Shown: positions 12,616-28,771, numbered from the stretch's first letter. The stretch: DNA of 64,000 bases from Mycoplasmopsis pullorum (GCF_001900245.1 NZ_CP017813.1:620001-684000); one strand, 5' to 3'. Translations and numbers: made by a program. The notes: generated by a model not told the origin, from the letters alone.

Positions 12616-13113
12616 ATGGCTGAATCAAGTCTTAAAATTGCTAAAAGACATGTAGTTAGTGAAATTAAAGAAAAAATTCAAAACTCACAAGCTTTAGCTT
12701 TTGCTGAATATCGTGGATTAACAGTTGCTGAACTTGCTGAATTACGTAAAAAAGCTAAAGAGTTGAATGTTGAAGTTAAGGTTTACAAAAACCGTTTATT
12801 TAAAATCGCTGCTGATGAATTAGGTTACGGTGAATTATCATCTCACCTAGTTGGTCCAAACATCTTTGCTTTTTCAAAAGATGATCAAGTTTCTGCTGCT
12901 AAATTATTAGTTAAATTTGCTGCTGATAACAAAATCATGGTTGTTAAAGCTGGTACACACGAAGGTGTTGTTGTTGATGCTCAAGGTGTTAACGATGTTG
13001 CTAGTCTTCCATCATACGACGAAGCACTTGCTATTCTTGGACGTTCACTTATGTCACCATTACAATTATTGGCTCTTTCTCTTAAATTAATAAGTGAAGG
13101 AAAATCTGAATAA
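12616..13113 (+). CDS. rplJ: 50S ribosomal protein L10
   Basis: A 165-residue protein that forms the base of the ribosomal stalk and carries L7/L12 dimers. Typical features are SQALAFAEYRGLTVAELAEL and VYKNRLFKIA near the N-terminus and the long C-terminal helix (PLQLLALSLKLISEG). It is preceded by the L10 leader and followed 31 bases later by rplL, the normal operon. No TGA codons. Confidence 0.96.
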   Translation: MAESSLKIAKRHVVSEIKEKIQNSQALAFAEYRGLTVAELAELRKKAKELNVEVKVYKNRLFKIAADELGYGELSSHLVGPNIFAFSKDDQVSAAKLLVKFAADNKIMVVKAGTHEGVVVDAQGVNDVASLPSYDEALAILGRSLMSPLQLLALSLKLISEGKSE

Positions 13114-13144
13114 TTCAATTTTGCTTAAAGAAAGGAAAAATATT

Positions 13145-13510
13145 ATGGCTAAATTAACAAAAGAATCATTTATTGAATCATTAAAAGAAATGAACATTAA
13201 AGAAATTATGGAACTTGTTGATGCACTTAAAGAAGAATTCGGTGTAGATCCTATGGCTGCTGTTGCTGTTGCCGCAGCTCCTGCTGCTGCAGCTGAAGAA
13301 AAATCAGAAGTTACAGTTACATTAAATTCAGCATCAAACAAAGTTGCTGTTATTAAAGTAGTTAAAGACATTTTAAACATCGGTTTAATGGATGCTAAAA
13401 AATTAGTTGATGCTTTACCTGCTAAAATTAAAGAAAACATCAAACCAGAAGAAGCTGAAGAAATTAAAGCTAAATTAGTTGAAGCTGGTGCTGAAGTTTC
13501 TATTGACTAA
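13145..13510 (+). CDS. rplL: 50S ribosomal protein L7/L12
   Basis: A 121-residue stalk protein that recruits translation GTPases. The N-terminal dimerisation domain is followed by an Ala-rich hinge (AAVAVAAAPAAAAEE) and a globular C-terminal domain (KVAVIKVVKDIL, GLMDAKKLVDALP). The start at 13145 with AAAGGAAAA upstream is chosen over an in-frame ATG at 13094, which would add 17 residues inside the end of rplJ. Confidence 0.96.
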   Translation: MAKLTKESFIESLKEMNIKEIMELVDALKEEFGVDPMAAVAVAAAPAAAAEEKSEVTVTLNSASNKVAVIKVVKDILNIGLMDAKKLVDALPAKIKENIKPEEAEEIKAKLVEAGAEVSID

Positions 13511-13527
13511 TTTCATTTCTCAAACTT

Positions 13528-13557
13528 AAAATCACTTACTTTTTAAGTGATTTTTTT
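13528..13557 (+). terminator. Intrinsic terminator after rplL
   Basis: AAAATCACTTA and TAAGTGATTTT make an 11-base stem around CTTTT, followed by a T run. It ends the rplJL unit. Confidence 0.85.
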
Positions 13558-13565
13558 GCTTTTTA

Positions 13566-13632
13566 TAGAGTTTTTATCTTATGAAAAACTCTAAAAATAT
13601 ATTTATGAAAAATTTACTTTTTAGTAAAATTT
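13566..13632 (+). repeat. Two consecutive inverted repeats ahead of rpoB
   Basis: TAGAGTTTTT (13566-13575) is a perfect inverted match to AAAAACTCTA (13584-13593) around an 8-base loop. AAATTTACT (13610-13618) nearly matches AGTAAAATTT (13623-13632). Neither has a long T tail. They lie in the 195-base gap that must hold the rpoB promoter; no convincing -35/-10 pair is visible. Confidence 0.5.
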
Positions 13633-13705
13633 ATATGCTTTATTAACCATTAAAGTATTTTTTACTATTTTTGTTGAATAATGCATAAACTTTCAAGGAG
13701 AATAA

Positions 13706-16700
13706 ATGGCGCAAAAAAATTACAAATTACGTAAATTTGGACCAATTACAGAACGTAGAGACTATTCTGTTACTAAACAAACTTTACCAGTAATGGACAT
13801 TTTATCAACAGCAAAAGAAAGCTTCGAAAACTTTCTTAAAGAAGGTATCGAGGAGCTTCTTTTAGAACACTATCCAATCGAAGCTGCTGATAAAAAAGTC
13901 AAACTTAATTACGTTAAAAAATCATTAAGAATTGAACAACCATTTAAAAAATCAACTAGCGAAGGTGAAGAAATTAAAAAATGTAAAGCGAAGGGAATTA
14001 ATTTAGCTTCGCGTGTTTACATTACTCTTAAACGTGAAATCACCGGGACTGGTGAGGTTAAACAAGACGAAGTTCTTTTAGGAGAAATTCCTTTAATGAC
14101 TTCAGGTGGTAGTTTTATAATTAACGGTTCAGAAAAAGTTATTGTTAGCCAATTAATCCGTTCACCAGGTGCATACTTTGGACGTGGTGTGCGTAACAAA
14201 CAATCTGATGACTTGTTCAATAAAGTCGAAGTTTTACCGCGTATTGGATCATGAATTGAAATCTCTCACAAGGTTACTTCTTCAAACGTTGACTCAGTTA
14301 AAATCAAAATTGATAAAAACAAAAATGTTAATTTAACCACATTTTTAGGTGCATTAGGTCTAATGCAAAAAGACATTTTAAAACTATTTGGACACAGTGC
14401 AGTTTTAAAAGAAACAATTGCAAAAGACAAATTTATTAATGAAACAAACTTAAGTTCTGCTGAAATTACAGACTTATGTCAAGAAGAACTTTTCCGTGGT
14501 ATCAGAAAAGGGGACAGAATCTCTGATGATGCTAAAAAATCATTAATTCCAAACATTTTATTTGACAAAAAACGTTACAGCTTATCAAATACTGGACGTT
14601 ACATGTTAAATAACAAACTTTCAGTTGTTGATCGTATTATTGACACTTTCTTAGCTAAAGATTTAAAAAACAGATCAAATGAAGTTGTGTTTGAAAAAGG
14701 GACATATATTACACATGAAATTGCTCACGAAATTAACGAGAACTTCAAGAATGGTGTTTTCGCACTTGAAGCAATTGATGGTATTGATCCTGAATTAGTG
14801 TACTTTAAACTACATGAAAACAACAAAACTTTACTTAAAAGAAACAAAATTGCTAAAGTTTGAGTTTATCCAAATCGTAAATGAATGGAAAACAATGCTG
14901 AAGATCCAGTTTTAGTAATTGGTAATGATCCTAAATCAGTTGAACCACACTTATTGGTTTCTGATATTGTTGCAGTTGTAAGTTACTACTTTAACTTAAT
15001 TGACAACGTTGGCCAAGATGATGATCCTGATTCACTTATTAACAAGAGAATTGTTTCAGTGGGTGAGTTACTTCAAAATCAATTAAACGTTGCTTTAACC
15101 AAATTAGAAAAAACTACTCGCGAAAGAATGGGGGCGAAAGAACCTGAAAAAATAACCGCAAAAAACGTAACTAACAACAAATTAATTACCAACCAAATGA
15201 AAACCTTCTTCAACTCTTCAAAACTTTCACAATTTATGGACCAAATCAATCCACTTGCAGAAGTTTCAAATAAACGTCGTGTGACTTCTTTAGGACCTGG
15301 TGGTCTTAACCGTGATACTGCACAATTCGAAGTTCGTGACGTTCACTCTACTCACTATGGAAGAATTTGTCCAATTGAAACCCCTGAGGGACCAAACATC
15401 GGGTTGATTTTAAACTACGCAATTTATTCAAAGGTTAATAAAATGGGATTCTTACAAACTCCATATTACAAAGTTAATAACGGAGTTGTAGACTATAATG
15501 ACGTACACTATTTAACAGCGTCTGAAGAAATTGGACATAAATTTGCTCAATCTTCAGTACATGTTGATGAAAATAATCGTATTATTGATGAAACACTTAC
15601 AATCAGACACAATTACCAATATTTAATTGCTCGTCCTGAAGATGTTGACTTCTTAGAAGTTTCATCAAAACAAATGGTTTCTGTTGCGGCTGGTGCAATT
15701 CCTTTCTTAGAAAACGATGATGCTAACCGTGCACTTATGGGGTCAAACATGCAACGTCAAGCTGTACCACTTTTACAAGCTGAAGCTCCTTTAGTTGCAA
15801 CCGGAATTGAAGCTGATATTGCTAAATACTCAGCATATAACTTAACAGCAAAAAACTCTGGGGAAGTTATTTATGTTGATTCACAAAAAATCCACATTAA
15901 AACTGACAAAGGGATGACTGATAAATATTCATTACGTAATTTTGAGCGTTCAAACCAAGGGACAGTTATCAATCAAAAACCAATCGTTAAAATTGGTGAC
16001 TATGTTGAAACTGGGGATCTTTTAGTTGATGGTTCATCATTTAAAGATGGTGAAATGGCTTTAGGTAAAAACGTTCTTGTAGCATTTACTACTTGAAATG
16101 GATATAACTTTGAGGATGCTGTGATTCTAAATGAGCGTCTTGTTAAAGATGACGTTTATACATCAATTCACATCGAAGAACAAACAATTCAATTCAGAAA
16201 CTCAAAAGCTGGAAATGACCGTTTAACTGCTGAAGTACCTAACGCTTCAAAATTCTCATTGCGTAACTTAGACGCTAATGGTATTGTTGTAGTTGGTTCA
16301 GAAGTTGTCCCTGGGGACGTTTTAGTTGGACGTGTGTCACCAAAAGGGGAAGAAAATCCAACTCAAGAGGAAAAACTTTTAATGGCCATTTTACAACAAA
16401 GACCTTCTTCAGACAAGGATACTTCATTAAAAGTTAAAAACGGACACAATGGTACCGTTATTGGAGTTGAAGTTCTTAGTCGTGAAACAGGTGATATTTT
16501 AGAAGATGGTATCGATAAGATTGTTAAAGTGTCAATCGCTCAAAAACGTAAAATCAAAGTTGGGGACAAGATGGCTGGTCGTCACGGTAACAAAGGGGTT
16601 ATCTCAATCGTTTTACCTGAAGAAGACATGCCACACTTAGAAGATGGTACACCAGTTGATATTATGCTTAACCCTCAAGGGGTTCCATCGCGGATGAACA

Positions 16701-17303
16701 TTGGTCAAATCTTGGAAATTCACCTTGGAATGGCTGCACGTAAATTAAATACCAAATTCGTAACACCATCATTTGATGGGGTTAAGAAAACTGACATTGA
16801 AGAAGCTTTAATTGAAGCTGGACTTTCAAAAACTGGAAAACAAACTTTAATTGATCCGATTACTGGACGTAAATTTGATAATCCTGTTTCAGTCGGTGTA
16901 ATGTACATGTTAAAACTTAGCCACATGGTTGATGACAAGATGCACGCACGTAGTGTTGGACCATACTCATTAATTACTCAACAACCGCTTGGTGGAAAGA
17001 GTCAAAATGGTGGTCAAAGATTTGGAGAGATGGAAACATGAGCGATCGAATCTTATGGTGCAACTAATGTTCTTCAAGAAATTTTAACTTACAAATCAGA
17101 TGATATTAACGGTAGAAACACACTTTATAGTGCTTTAGCTACTGGGAAAGAATTACCTAAACCAGGGACACCTGAATCATTTAACGTATTGAGCTACGAA
17201 TTAAGAGGATTAGGTATTAAATTAGATCCGGTTAAAATTAGACGTGAAGATGCTCACATTGAAGATGAATTTTTACAACACATCGAAACAGGAGAGGTAG
17301 ATA

Positions 17304-17311
<8 letters not shown>
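13706..17311 (+). CDS. rpoB: DNA-directed RNA polymerase subunit beta
   Basis: A 1201-residue protein. It contains the rifampicin-pocket region ([23 protein letters not shown]) and [16 protein letters not shown]. Other conserved sites are [12 protein letters not shown], with the Lys/Gly loop near the active site, and the C-terminal FGEMETWAIE and [11 protein letters not shown]. The hybrid-pocket Ser/Asp variation that makes mollicutes naturally rifampicin-resistant was not assessed. Many Trp are TGA. AAGGAG precedes the ATG. The stop overlaps the rpoC start by 8 bases. Confidence 0.97.
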
Positions 17312-21740
<4,429 letters not shown>

Positions 21741-21760
21741 TTGATAATAACTAAATTAGG

Positions 21761-21799
21761 AAAAACAATAAAATGTGAAAAAATTTTATTGTTTTTTTA
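21761..21799 (+). terminator. Intrinsic terminator after rpoC
   Basis: AAACAATAAAAT and ATTTTATTGTTT form a 12-base stem around GTGAAAAA and lead into a T run. Confidence 0.8.
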
Positions 21800-21865
21800 T
21801 TTTATTGACAGCAAATCAATAAGATTTTGCACATTTTTTAAAATACATTTAAAAAATTTTTTTTA

Positions 21866-21874
21866 TGTTATAAT
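21866..21874 (+). promoter_or_regulatory. Extended -10 promoter for rplM-rpsI
   Basis: TGTTATAAT is a perfect extended -10 (TGnTATAAT), 59 bases before the rplM ATG. The spacing to any -35-like sequence is poor, which fits reliance on the TG dinucleotide. A separate TTGACA at 21805-21810 is too far away to pair with it. Confidence 0.7.
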
Positions 21875-21933
21875 AGTAAAGCAATTTATAAAGACCGATA
21901 TAAATTCTAATTATTAACGTTAAGGAGAAAGCA

Positions 21934-22368
21934 ATGAGACAAACTACAATCACAACTAAATTAACTGCTAATAAAAAGTGATACGTTGTTGATGCTGAAG
22001 GTCAAATTTTAGGACGTTTAGCAGCTCAAGTCGCAACAGTTTTAAGAGGAAAAAACAAACCAGATTTCACTCCAAATGCCGACATGGGAGACAATGTTAT
22101 TATTATTAATGCAGAAAAAATCGTTTTAACAGCTAAAAAAGAAGAAAATAAGGTTTATTACTCACACTCTGGTTATTCAGGTGGTTTAAAAAGCATTACA
22201 GCTGCTAAATTAAGAGCTAAAAAACCAACTGCTCTTGTACAAAAAGCTATTTTTGGAATGTTACCACACACAAAATTAGGTAACCAACAACGTCGTAACT
22301 TATTTGTTTATGCCGGACCAGAACACAAACATGAAGCACAACAACCAGAAAGATTAGAGGTTAAATAA
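21934..22368 (+). CDS. rplM: 50S ribosomal protein L13
   Basis: A 144-residue protein. Family features are [33 protein letters not shown], and GMLPHTKLG followed by NLFVYAG. The early Trp is TGA, which hides the true start at 21934 in standard-code searches. The ATG has AAGGAG 8 bases upstream. rpsI follows after 2 bases, the normal rplM-rpsI pair. Confidence 0.96.
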
Positions 22369-22370
22369 TT

Positions 22371-22766
22371 ATGTCTAAAGATTTACAATATCGTGGATTA
22401 GGAAGAAGAAAATCATCAGTTGCACGTGTTATTATCAAACCAGGAACTGGAAAATTTGTAATTAACAAACGTGAAGCTCGTGACTACTTAACTTCTGATA
22501 TTTATTTAAAAGATGCAAATCAACCTTTTGTTTTAACTGAAACAGTTGGACAATTTGATGTTAGTGTTAATGTTGTAGGTGGTGGTTTAAGCGGTCAAGC
22601 TGGTGCTATTCGTTTAGGGATTGCACGTGCTTTATTAGAAGCAAGTGCTGACTATCGTGCTAAATTAAAACCTGCTGGAATGCTTACAAGAGATGCTCGT
22701 GCTAAAGAGCGTAAAAAACCTGGTCTTCGTGCTGCACGTCGTGCAAGACAATTCTCAAAACGTTAA
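22371..22766 (+). CDS. rpsI: 30S ribosomal protein S9
   Basis: A 131-residue protein whose basic C-terminal tail reaches the P-site tRNA. Characteristic motifs are [31 protein letters not shown] and the end [10 protein letters not shown]. It is translated right after rplM. No TGA codons. Confidence 0.97.
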   Translation: MSKDLQYRGLGRRKSSVARVIIKPGTGKFVINKREARDYLTSDIYLKDANQPFVLTETVGQFDVSVNVVGGGLSGQAGAIRLGIARALLEASADYRAKLKPAGMLTRDARAKERKKPGLRAARRARQFSKR

Positions 22767-22788
22767 TAAAAAATATAATTTTAATTTA

Positions 22789-22817
22789 CCTATTAACCAT
22801 TTTTATGGTATAATAGG
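22789..22817 (+). promoter_or_regulatory. tRNA-Ile promoter embedded in an inverted repeat
   Basis: TGGTATAAT (22806-22814) is an extended -10, 12 bases before the tRNA. CCTATTAACCAT (22789-22800) and ATGGTATAATAGG (22805-22817) form an imperfect stem around TTTT, so the -10 is one arm of a hairpin. If rpsI transcripts fold here it could also act as a weak terminator. Confidence 0.55.
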
Positions 22818-22826
22818 TATACATTT

Positions 22827-22903
22827 GCGAGCGTAGCTCAGCTGGTTAGAGCACACGACTGATAATCGTGAGGTCGATGGTTCAAGTCCATTCGTTCGCA
22901 CCA
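22827..22903 (+). tRNA. tRNA-Ile (anticodon GAT)
   Basis: A complete 77-base cloverleaf. The acceptor arms GCGAGCG and CGTTCGC pair with one G-T. The anticodon stem CACGA/TCGTG encloses loop CTGATAA with anticodon GAT. The T arm contains GGTTCAAGTCC and CCA is encoded. A promoter lies just upstream and a terminator downstream, so it is a single-gene unit. Confidence 0.97.
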
Positions 22904-22921
22904 TATCACAAACTGTGTTAG

Positions 22922-22948
22922 GACATCCTTTAAGCCGGATGTCTTTTT
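22922..22948 (+). terminator. Intrinsic terminator after tRNA-Ile
   Basis: GACATCC (22922-22928) and GGATGTC (22937-22943) pair around an 8-base loop, followed by TTTTT. Confidence 0.88.
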
Positions 22949-23070
22949 ATTTCTTTGTTTAGAACTTTCCACATTTTCATAGAAAAATCATGAAAAAATA
23001 ACTTTTTAACTTATTAATTTCAATTAAAAAAATTTTTCTAATTTATTTAATTTGCACTATCTAAATTAGA

Positions 23071-23082
23071 TAAAATAAAGGC
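23071..23082 (+). promoter_or_regulatory. -10 box of a leaderless lipoprotein gene
   Basis: TAAAAT at 23071-23076 ends 6 bases before the ATG at 23083, so transcription would begin at or next to the start codon. No purine-rich ribosome site is present. See the finding on leaderless genes. Confidence 0.55.
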
Positions 23083-26000
23083 ATGATGAAGAAAAATAAG
23101 AAATTAAGTTATACATTATTATTATCAAGCGGAATGGTTTTAACACTTTCTGCTTCACTTTCTGCACAAGGATGTGCACCTGCAAATGAAAAAGTCGACG
23201 CTTCGAACGCATTTGAAATTGCCGATTTGCAAACTTTTAAAGGATTATTACAAGAAACAGTTGATAATAAATCCAATGAAGTAGCCTTATCATTAATTCC
23301 AAACAAAGGTTTTGGTGTTAATGATAAAGTGTTTTTAAAATTAAAATCTAAATTAGATGTGCAAAACTTAAAATTAACCAACAACGCTATTGTTGTTAAG
23401 ATTAATTCTGAGAATGCTACTTTAACCTATACATACGATAAAACAGAATATACTCAAGTTTTCAATATTCAAGTTAAAGCAACACCAGCTAAAGAAACTC
23501 CAAAAGCCGCTCAATTTGAGCTTGCACTCCAACCAGATTTAGCAAATATTAAAAAAGAAGTGGATTTTGCAACAACTAAAGGATGAGCAACTGTGAGATT
23601 CTATTTTGATGCTGAAAACAAAAATTTCGTAAATAATTTAGATGTAAAATTAGCATCAATTAAAGAAGGTTTAGATTTAACAAAGTTGTCTAAAGTTGAA
23701 ACTTCAAGTAAAGGTAAAAGATATTTAGACGTTAGCTATACCGAAAATTCTGTAACCTTGAAATTCACATATGACGGCAAGGAATATGTACAGGAAATTT
23801 CTTTAGATCAAGGTGTACAACCTGAAAAACCAATTGAAAATGCTAATGCTTTTGATATTGCAATTTCACCAGATTTAGAAAAAATTAAATCTGAAGTTGA
23901 AATCGCAACTTCTAAGGGATGAGTAACCACAAGATTTTACTTTGATGAAACAAACAAAAATTTCGTGACAAATGATGGTGAAAAAATAGCAACAATTAAA
24001 GAAGGTTTAGATTTAAGTAAATTATCTTCTATTGAGACTTCGAAGAGTTCTGGCAAAAAATACTTAAATGTTGAATATACTTCTAATTCTGCTACCTTGA
24101 AGTTTACATATGATAATAAATCTTACAAACAAGAATTTATTTTATCAGACGAAGCAGAACAACCTAAGGAACCATCTCAACCAGCAGAAAATGAAGTTGG
24201 AACAGCAGATGCTGCCTTTACAGTTTTAGATTGAAAACTTATCAAAGATGACATTGAATATGCTAAGAGCAAAAATTTTAAAGATGTTAGAGTTTATTTC
24301 GCTGATGGAAAATTGGTAAATGGTCGTTCAAACGAAGTATTTAGACTTAAAACTGGTCTTGACTCAACAAAATTCAAATGACAAATTTACCACGATAAAA
24401 AGAAAAATATCGATAGAGATTTTACTGTATATTTACCATTTGCTGATCATATCGAGCTAAAATATACCTATGAAGGTATAGAGTATATTCAAGTGTTCAA
24501 ATTCGAAACAGTAACTAATACATCTGAAGAACCAAAAACCGAGGAACCAAAACAACCTGAAACTCCTAAGTCAGAAACATCTACAACGGATGAAAATTCA
24601 ACCAAAGATTCAAATCTTGTTGATGAAGAAGTTTCAATTGAAAAAGCATTCTTCATGACAAACTTAAAGAATGTTAAAAATGACATTAAATATGCTAAGA
24701 AAAAAAACTATAAAACGGTTAGAGTTTACTTTTCAGATGGTGATCTTGTAAATGGTGTTACTCCGCCTCAAAAAAGTTTCGAATTAAAAGAAGGGATTGA
24801 TCCATCAAAATTCACATGACAAACTTGATTAGATAAAAAGACTAATACTAATAAATTTTTCACTGAATATAATTACTATGACACATATATTGAACTAAAA
24901 TATACTTATGACGGTGTTGAATATGTTCAAGAATTTTCATTGTCACCTACTACTAAGACTAAACAACCAGAAGATGAATTAGAATTCAAATATTACCGTG
25001 ATGTTACTAAATTACTAGATCTTTCAGAAAAATTAAAAGCTTGAGATATTCAACTCGTTGCTCTAAAAAGTCAAAATGAATCTTTAAAATCAGCTAAGAA
25101 TTTCGCTAAAGACTTACCAGTTAGTGAAAAAATTACTGCAGCAATTAATGCTACTGAAGATTTAATTTCAAAATTAACTGAATTAAGAAATGCAAAAATT
25201 GATGAAACTATTTTATCATCATTAGGTGATTTTATCGATCCAGATTGAATTGAAGATGTCAATCAACAATTATCTGCTGCTAAATTCAAAAACATCGAAC
25301 TTTGAAATGTTGATAAATTAGACAAAAATCCAGTCCAAAAAATGATGTATTTAGATAATTGAATGCAAAAACTATTGGATATGAAAGCTAATTCATCTTT
25401 AGGTTCGAAAAAAGATCGATTGATTTCAACTTTAGTGCTTGAATACAACAAAGTGTTAACAAAAATCAAAAATGAGTTAGACAAATCAGTAGCACAGGCA
25501 ACAAAAGAAGTTGTTGATGCAAGAATTCAAGAAGATAAATCAATTCAAGAACCGATTATTCTTTACAGCTTAACAAATTATTTATGATCATATAAATTAC
25601 CTACTTTAGTAAACGAAAAAACTAAATTACTTCAAAATATGAATAACGAGTTAAGTAATTTAAAACAAAAAGTTGATAAAACTGCTGATGATGAAGCAAA
25701 AATTACAGCATTAGAAAAATCAGTTGAAAATTTAAACTCAGTTCTAAAAAATACCAAAACATTTATTAGTGGAAATAGTTCAAGAATCAAAAACTTCTTC
25801 CAAAATAGAAATATTGGTGAATTAACTGCTGAAGATGTTGCAGAAATTAAGAAAATTCGATACCAAGTAACAAACATTTATAATGCTCTTAACCAACATA
25901 GAATGGTTCAACCTGCGGTTTACAAAGCAGCTCCTGATCCAGCTCCAAAACCTGTAGAACCTGCACCAGCGCCTGTTGATACTGAACAACCAGAAGTTGC

Positions 26001-26823
26001 ACCAAGCGAAGATCCGGTAGCTTCAACTTTCGATCCAAGTGACATTTTATTAAATAAAGTTGATGATGTCATAAATGAAGCAATTCGAGCTGCAAGAGGA
26101 AATTCATCAAATACAATTAAATTCACATTAAAAGAAGATTCTAATACTTTAGTTAATGAAGCAGATGCTAAAGCATTCGATTTAAAAGAAGGAATCGACT
26201 TAAGTAAATTAGCAACTGAAACTGAAAATAGTAAAAAAGTTGTTTCATTAACCTTTGATGACAATCAATTGACATATACTTATACATATGACAATAATCA
26301 ATATACTCAAAACATAACTCACACAACTCCAGAAGTGCCGACAGTTACAACTGAAACTGAAGAAGAAACAGAAGAAAAATCTAATTTTGAAAAAGCTAAA
26401 GAATTAGCTGCTAATAATCAAGTATTTAAAGTTAGTGGTATTACGTTAGAACATTTCAATAAGTTGTATTCAACCGAACAAAAAGGAAGAAGAATTGATA
26501 ATGAACGTGATGGTTGAAAAGTAAATAAAAGAGCAAAGGATAAAACTAAAATTTTTATTTTACCTAATTTTGGATTTACCGATTCTGCTGATCAAATAAT
26601 TGATGCTGATAAGACTTCTACAGAAAAAGAAGTAAGAATTGCCGGTTACACAGATCATGACAACACTAGCGATAAACAAAGATCAGTAAGACTTATTTTT
26701 GAAACAAGCGAAGATAATGGAAAAAGAACCATTATACTTAAATACAAATTATTCGATAAAATTAATAAAACACACTCAGAAGAATACACACACACATTCT
26801 CTGAAGACGACGTTACACAATAA
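23083..26823 (+). CDS. Large surface lipoprotein built of repeated ~100-residue domains
   Basis: A 1246-residue protein, continuous through many TGA(Trp) codons. The lipoprotein signal has its lipobox at SAQGC (Cys31). Five related domains follow at about residues 44-133, 144-244, 255-356, 377-476 and 522-623. Each has a helix (IKKEVDFATTKGW), a strand with RFYFD or RVYF, a K-G-hydrophobic-D turn (KEGLDLTKL) and a closing TLKFTYDGKEYVQE. A helical, coiled-coil-like part spans ~635-940 and a Pro/Glu-rich linker ~946-977. A sixth copy lies at ~983-1078 and a divergent end at ~1100-1246. Domains 2 and 3, and 4 and 5, are the closest pairs. I recognise no known family. The same domain occurs in the nuclease lipoprotein at 54031. 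Role is probably surface exposure or host contact (inference). Confidence 0.85.
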
Positions 26824-26849
26824 CAGTCAAACAATATTTATTGCACATT

Positions 26850-26878
26850 AACTAACTCTTTTTATGAGTTAGTTTTTT
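26850..26878 (+). terminator. Intrinsic terminator after the repeat lipoprotein
   Basis: ACTAACTC and GAGTTAGT pair around TTTTTAT, then a T run. Confidence 0.85.
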
Positions 26879-26897
26879 ATATTTTGGAATTAAATTA

Positions 26898-26903
26898 TAT
26901 AAT
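26898..26903 (+). promoter_or_regulatory. -10 box for pgi
   Basis: TATAAT, 19 bases before the GTG start of pgi, with AAAGGAG at 26911-26917. This is an ordinary short leader, in contrast to the neighbouring lipoprotein. Confidence 0.55.
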
Positions 26904-26922
26904 TAGTACAAAAGGAGAAACA

Positions 26923-28221
26923 GTGAAATATTTAAAATTAGATTTAGAAAATGCTTTGAAAAATCCTGAAGAAATTCAGTTATTAAAATCACGTGTTGAA
27001 AAAATTCACCATGATGTTTTAAATAAAAATGTTGAAGAAAAAGATTGATTAGGTTGATATGATTTACCTAATACTTACGACCGAGAAGAAGTTCAAAGAA
27101 TGAAACAAATTTCTCAAAAATGAGCTGAAGATGGTGTTGAAGTCGTTGTGGTTATTGGAATTGGTGGATCATACTTAGGTGCTAAAACCGGTTATGAATT
27201 TATTTATGGAGAATATCCAATCAAGAAACCATTAATGGAATTAGTTTTTGCTGGAAATGACATTTCTGCAGAAGCTTTAGCATCAAAATTGCATTATGTA
27301 AATGATAAAAAATTTGCGATTAATGTTATTTCAAAATCTGGAACAACATTAGAACCATCAATCGCTTTTAGAGAATTTAGACTAGCACTTGAAGCACAAA
27401 TTGGTCGTGAAGAAGCTGCAAAATATATCGTTGCAACAACTGATGCTAAAAAAGGTGTGCTTTTTGAATTAGCTAAAGAACGTGGATATGAAAGATTTAT
27501 CGTACCTGATGATATTGGTGGACGTTTCTCAGTAATGAGTGCTGTTGGTCTATTTCCATTTTATTGCGCCGGAATTGATGGTGAACGTATTTTAGAAGGT
27601 GCGAGAATTACCAATGAAGAATTATCGTCTGAACACCTTTCACAAAACCCTGCCTACCAATATGCAACAACTAGATACTTATTACACGAAAAATACAAAT
27701 ATCCAGTTGAAATGATGGTATCATATGAACCTAAATTGCAATACTTTAGTGAATGATGAAAACAATTATTTGCTGAAAGTGAAGGTAAAGACGGTAAAGG
27801 GATTTGGCCAGCTAGTGGAATTTTCTCAACTGATTTACACTCATTAGGTCAAATGATCCAAGATGGATCAAAAATCTTATTTGAAACAGTTTTAACTGTT
27901 GAACAACCACAAAATAATATTAAATTTAACATCAATGCAAACGAAGATATTGACAAATTGTCGTACTTAAATGGAAACGACTTACACAACGTTAATAATA
28001 TTGCATTTAAAGCGACTCAAAAAGCTCACGTGGAAGTTGGACAAGTACCAAATATTCATATTACATTTAAAGACTTCTCACCTGAAACTTTAGGTGCATT
28101 GTTTATGTTCTTCGAGAGAGCTTTAACAATGTCAGCGTACTTATTAGGTGTAAATCCATTCAACCAACCTGGTGTTGAAATTTACAAAAAGAATATGTTT
28201 ACAATGTTAGATAAAAAATAA
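26923..28221 (+). CDS. pgi: Glucose-6-phosphate isomerase
   Basis: A 432-residue glycolytic enzyme, near the short bacterial length. Motifs include VIGIGGSYLGAKTGYEF, NVISKSGTTLEPSIAFR, a substrate-binding stretch at DDIGGRFSVMSAVGLFP and a C-terminal FMFFERALTMSAYLLGVNPFNQPGVE. The frame begins at GTG 26923, chosen because AAAGGAG lies 5 bases upstream and no ATG fits. Early Trp residues (KDWLGWYDL) are TGA. Confidence 0.95.
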
Positions 28222-28237
28222 TTTATTATCAAATATT

Positions 28238-28756
28238 ATGAATTCAATTTTACAAAAGTTAATTCCTTTGATTAATCCTCAATCAAATTGAAATGACACT
28301 CACACTAAAAAACTAGAATCTATTCTAGAATCCAAAACGAATTTAATTTCTCAGATTGAAAGAGCACTTGAATTTTTAGAATCGCCTGAATTAATTCAAT
28401 ATCAAAATGAATTATATTTGGTCGAAATGTCAATTGAAAGTCCACAACGTCGTAGCTTTTGCTATGATAAGCAAGCTAGAATTGAGCGAAAAAAATTTCC
28501 ACCTGAAAATTCGGCACAAGAATGATGTATCAAAAATGGTGTCGAATTGGTAGATAAAGAGTTTTATTTTTATTTACAAGAACTTAAAGACATCGATTTA
28601 AAAACATCAAGCTGGTTAAAAGCACCAAAAGAAATTCGTGCTTTAGGTGGTGCAATTTTTGGTGATAAAAGATATAATCAAGCTTTTATTTATCACAATA
28701 GTGCTGATTCTTACTATTCTGCACGTGGTTTTAGAGTTTATTTGAAATTAACTTAA
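28238..28756 (+). CDS. DUF4256-like protein of unknown function
   Basis: A 172-residue protein 16 bases after pgi. The C-terminal half carries a strongly patterned segment: LKTSSWLKAP, IRALGGAIFGDKRYN and ADSYYSARGFR. It agrees with my memory of the DUF4256 family, whose function is not known. The N-terminal half is helical and less distinctive. The ATG at 28238 is reached across TGA(Trp) codons. Its ribosome site is weak, so coupling to pgi transcription is likely. A strong terminator follows. Confidence 0.72.
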
Positions 28757-28771
28757 TAAAATTTAGATCAG

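Noticed and set aside
21805-21810. TTGACA as the -35 of the rplM promoter
   Set aside because: It is 58 bases from the only good -10 (21869-21874); normal spacing is about 17.
23500-24960. Repeated DNA in the large lipoprotein gene as a CRISPR array or phase-variable repeat tract
   Set aside because: The repeats are ~300-360 bases, diverged and in frame; there are no short identical repeats with spacers, and no homopolymer or dinucleotide switch near the promoter.
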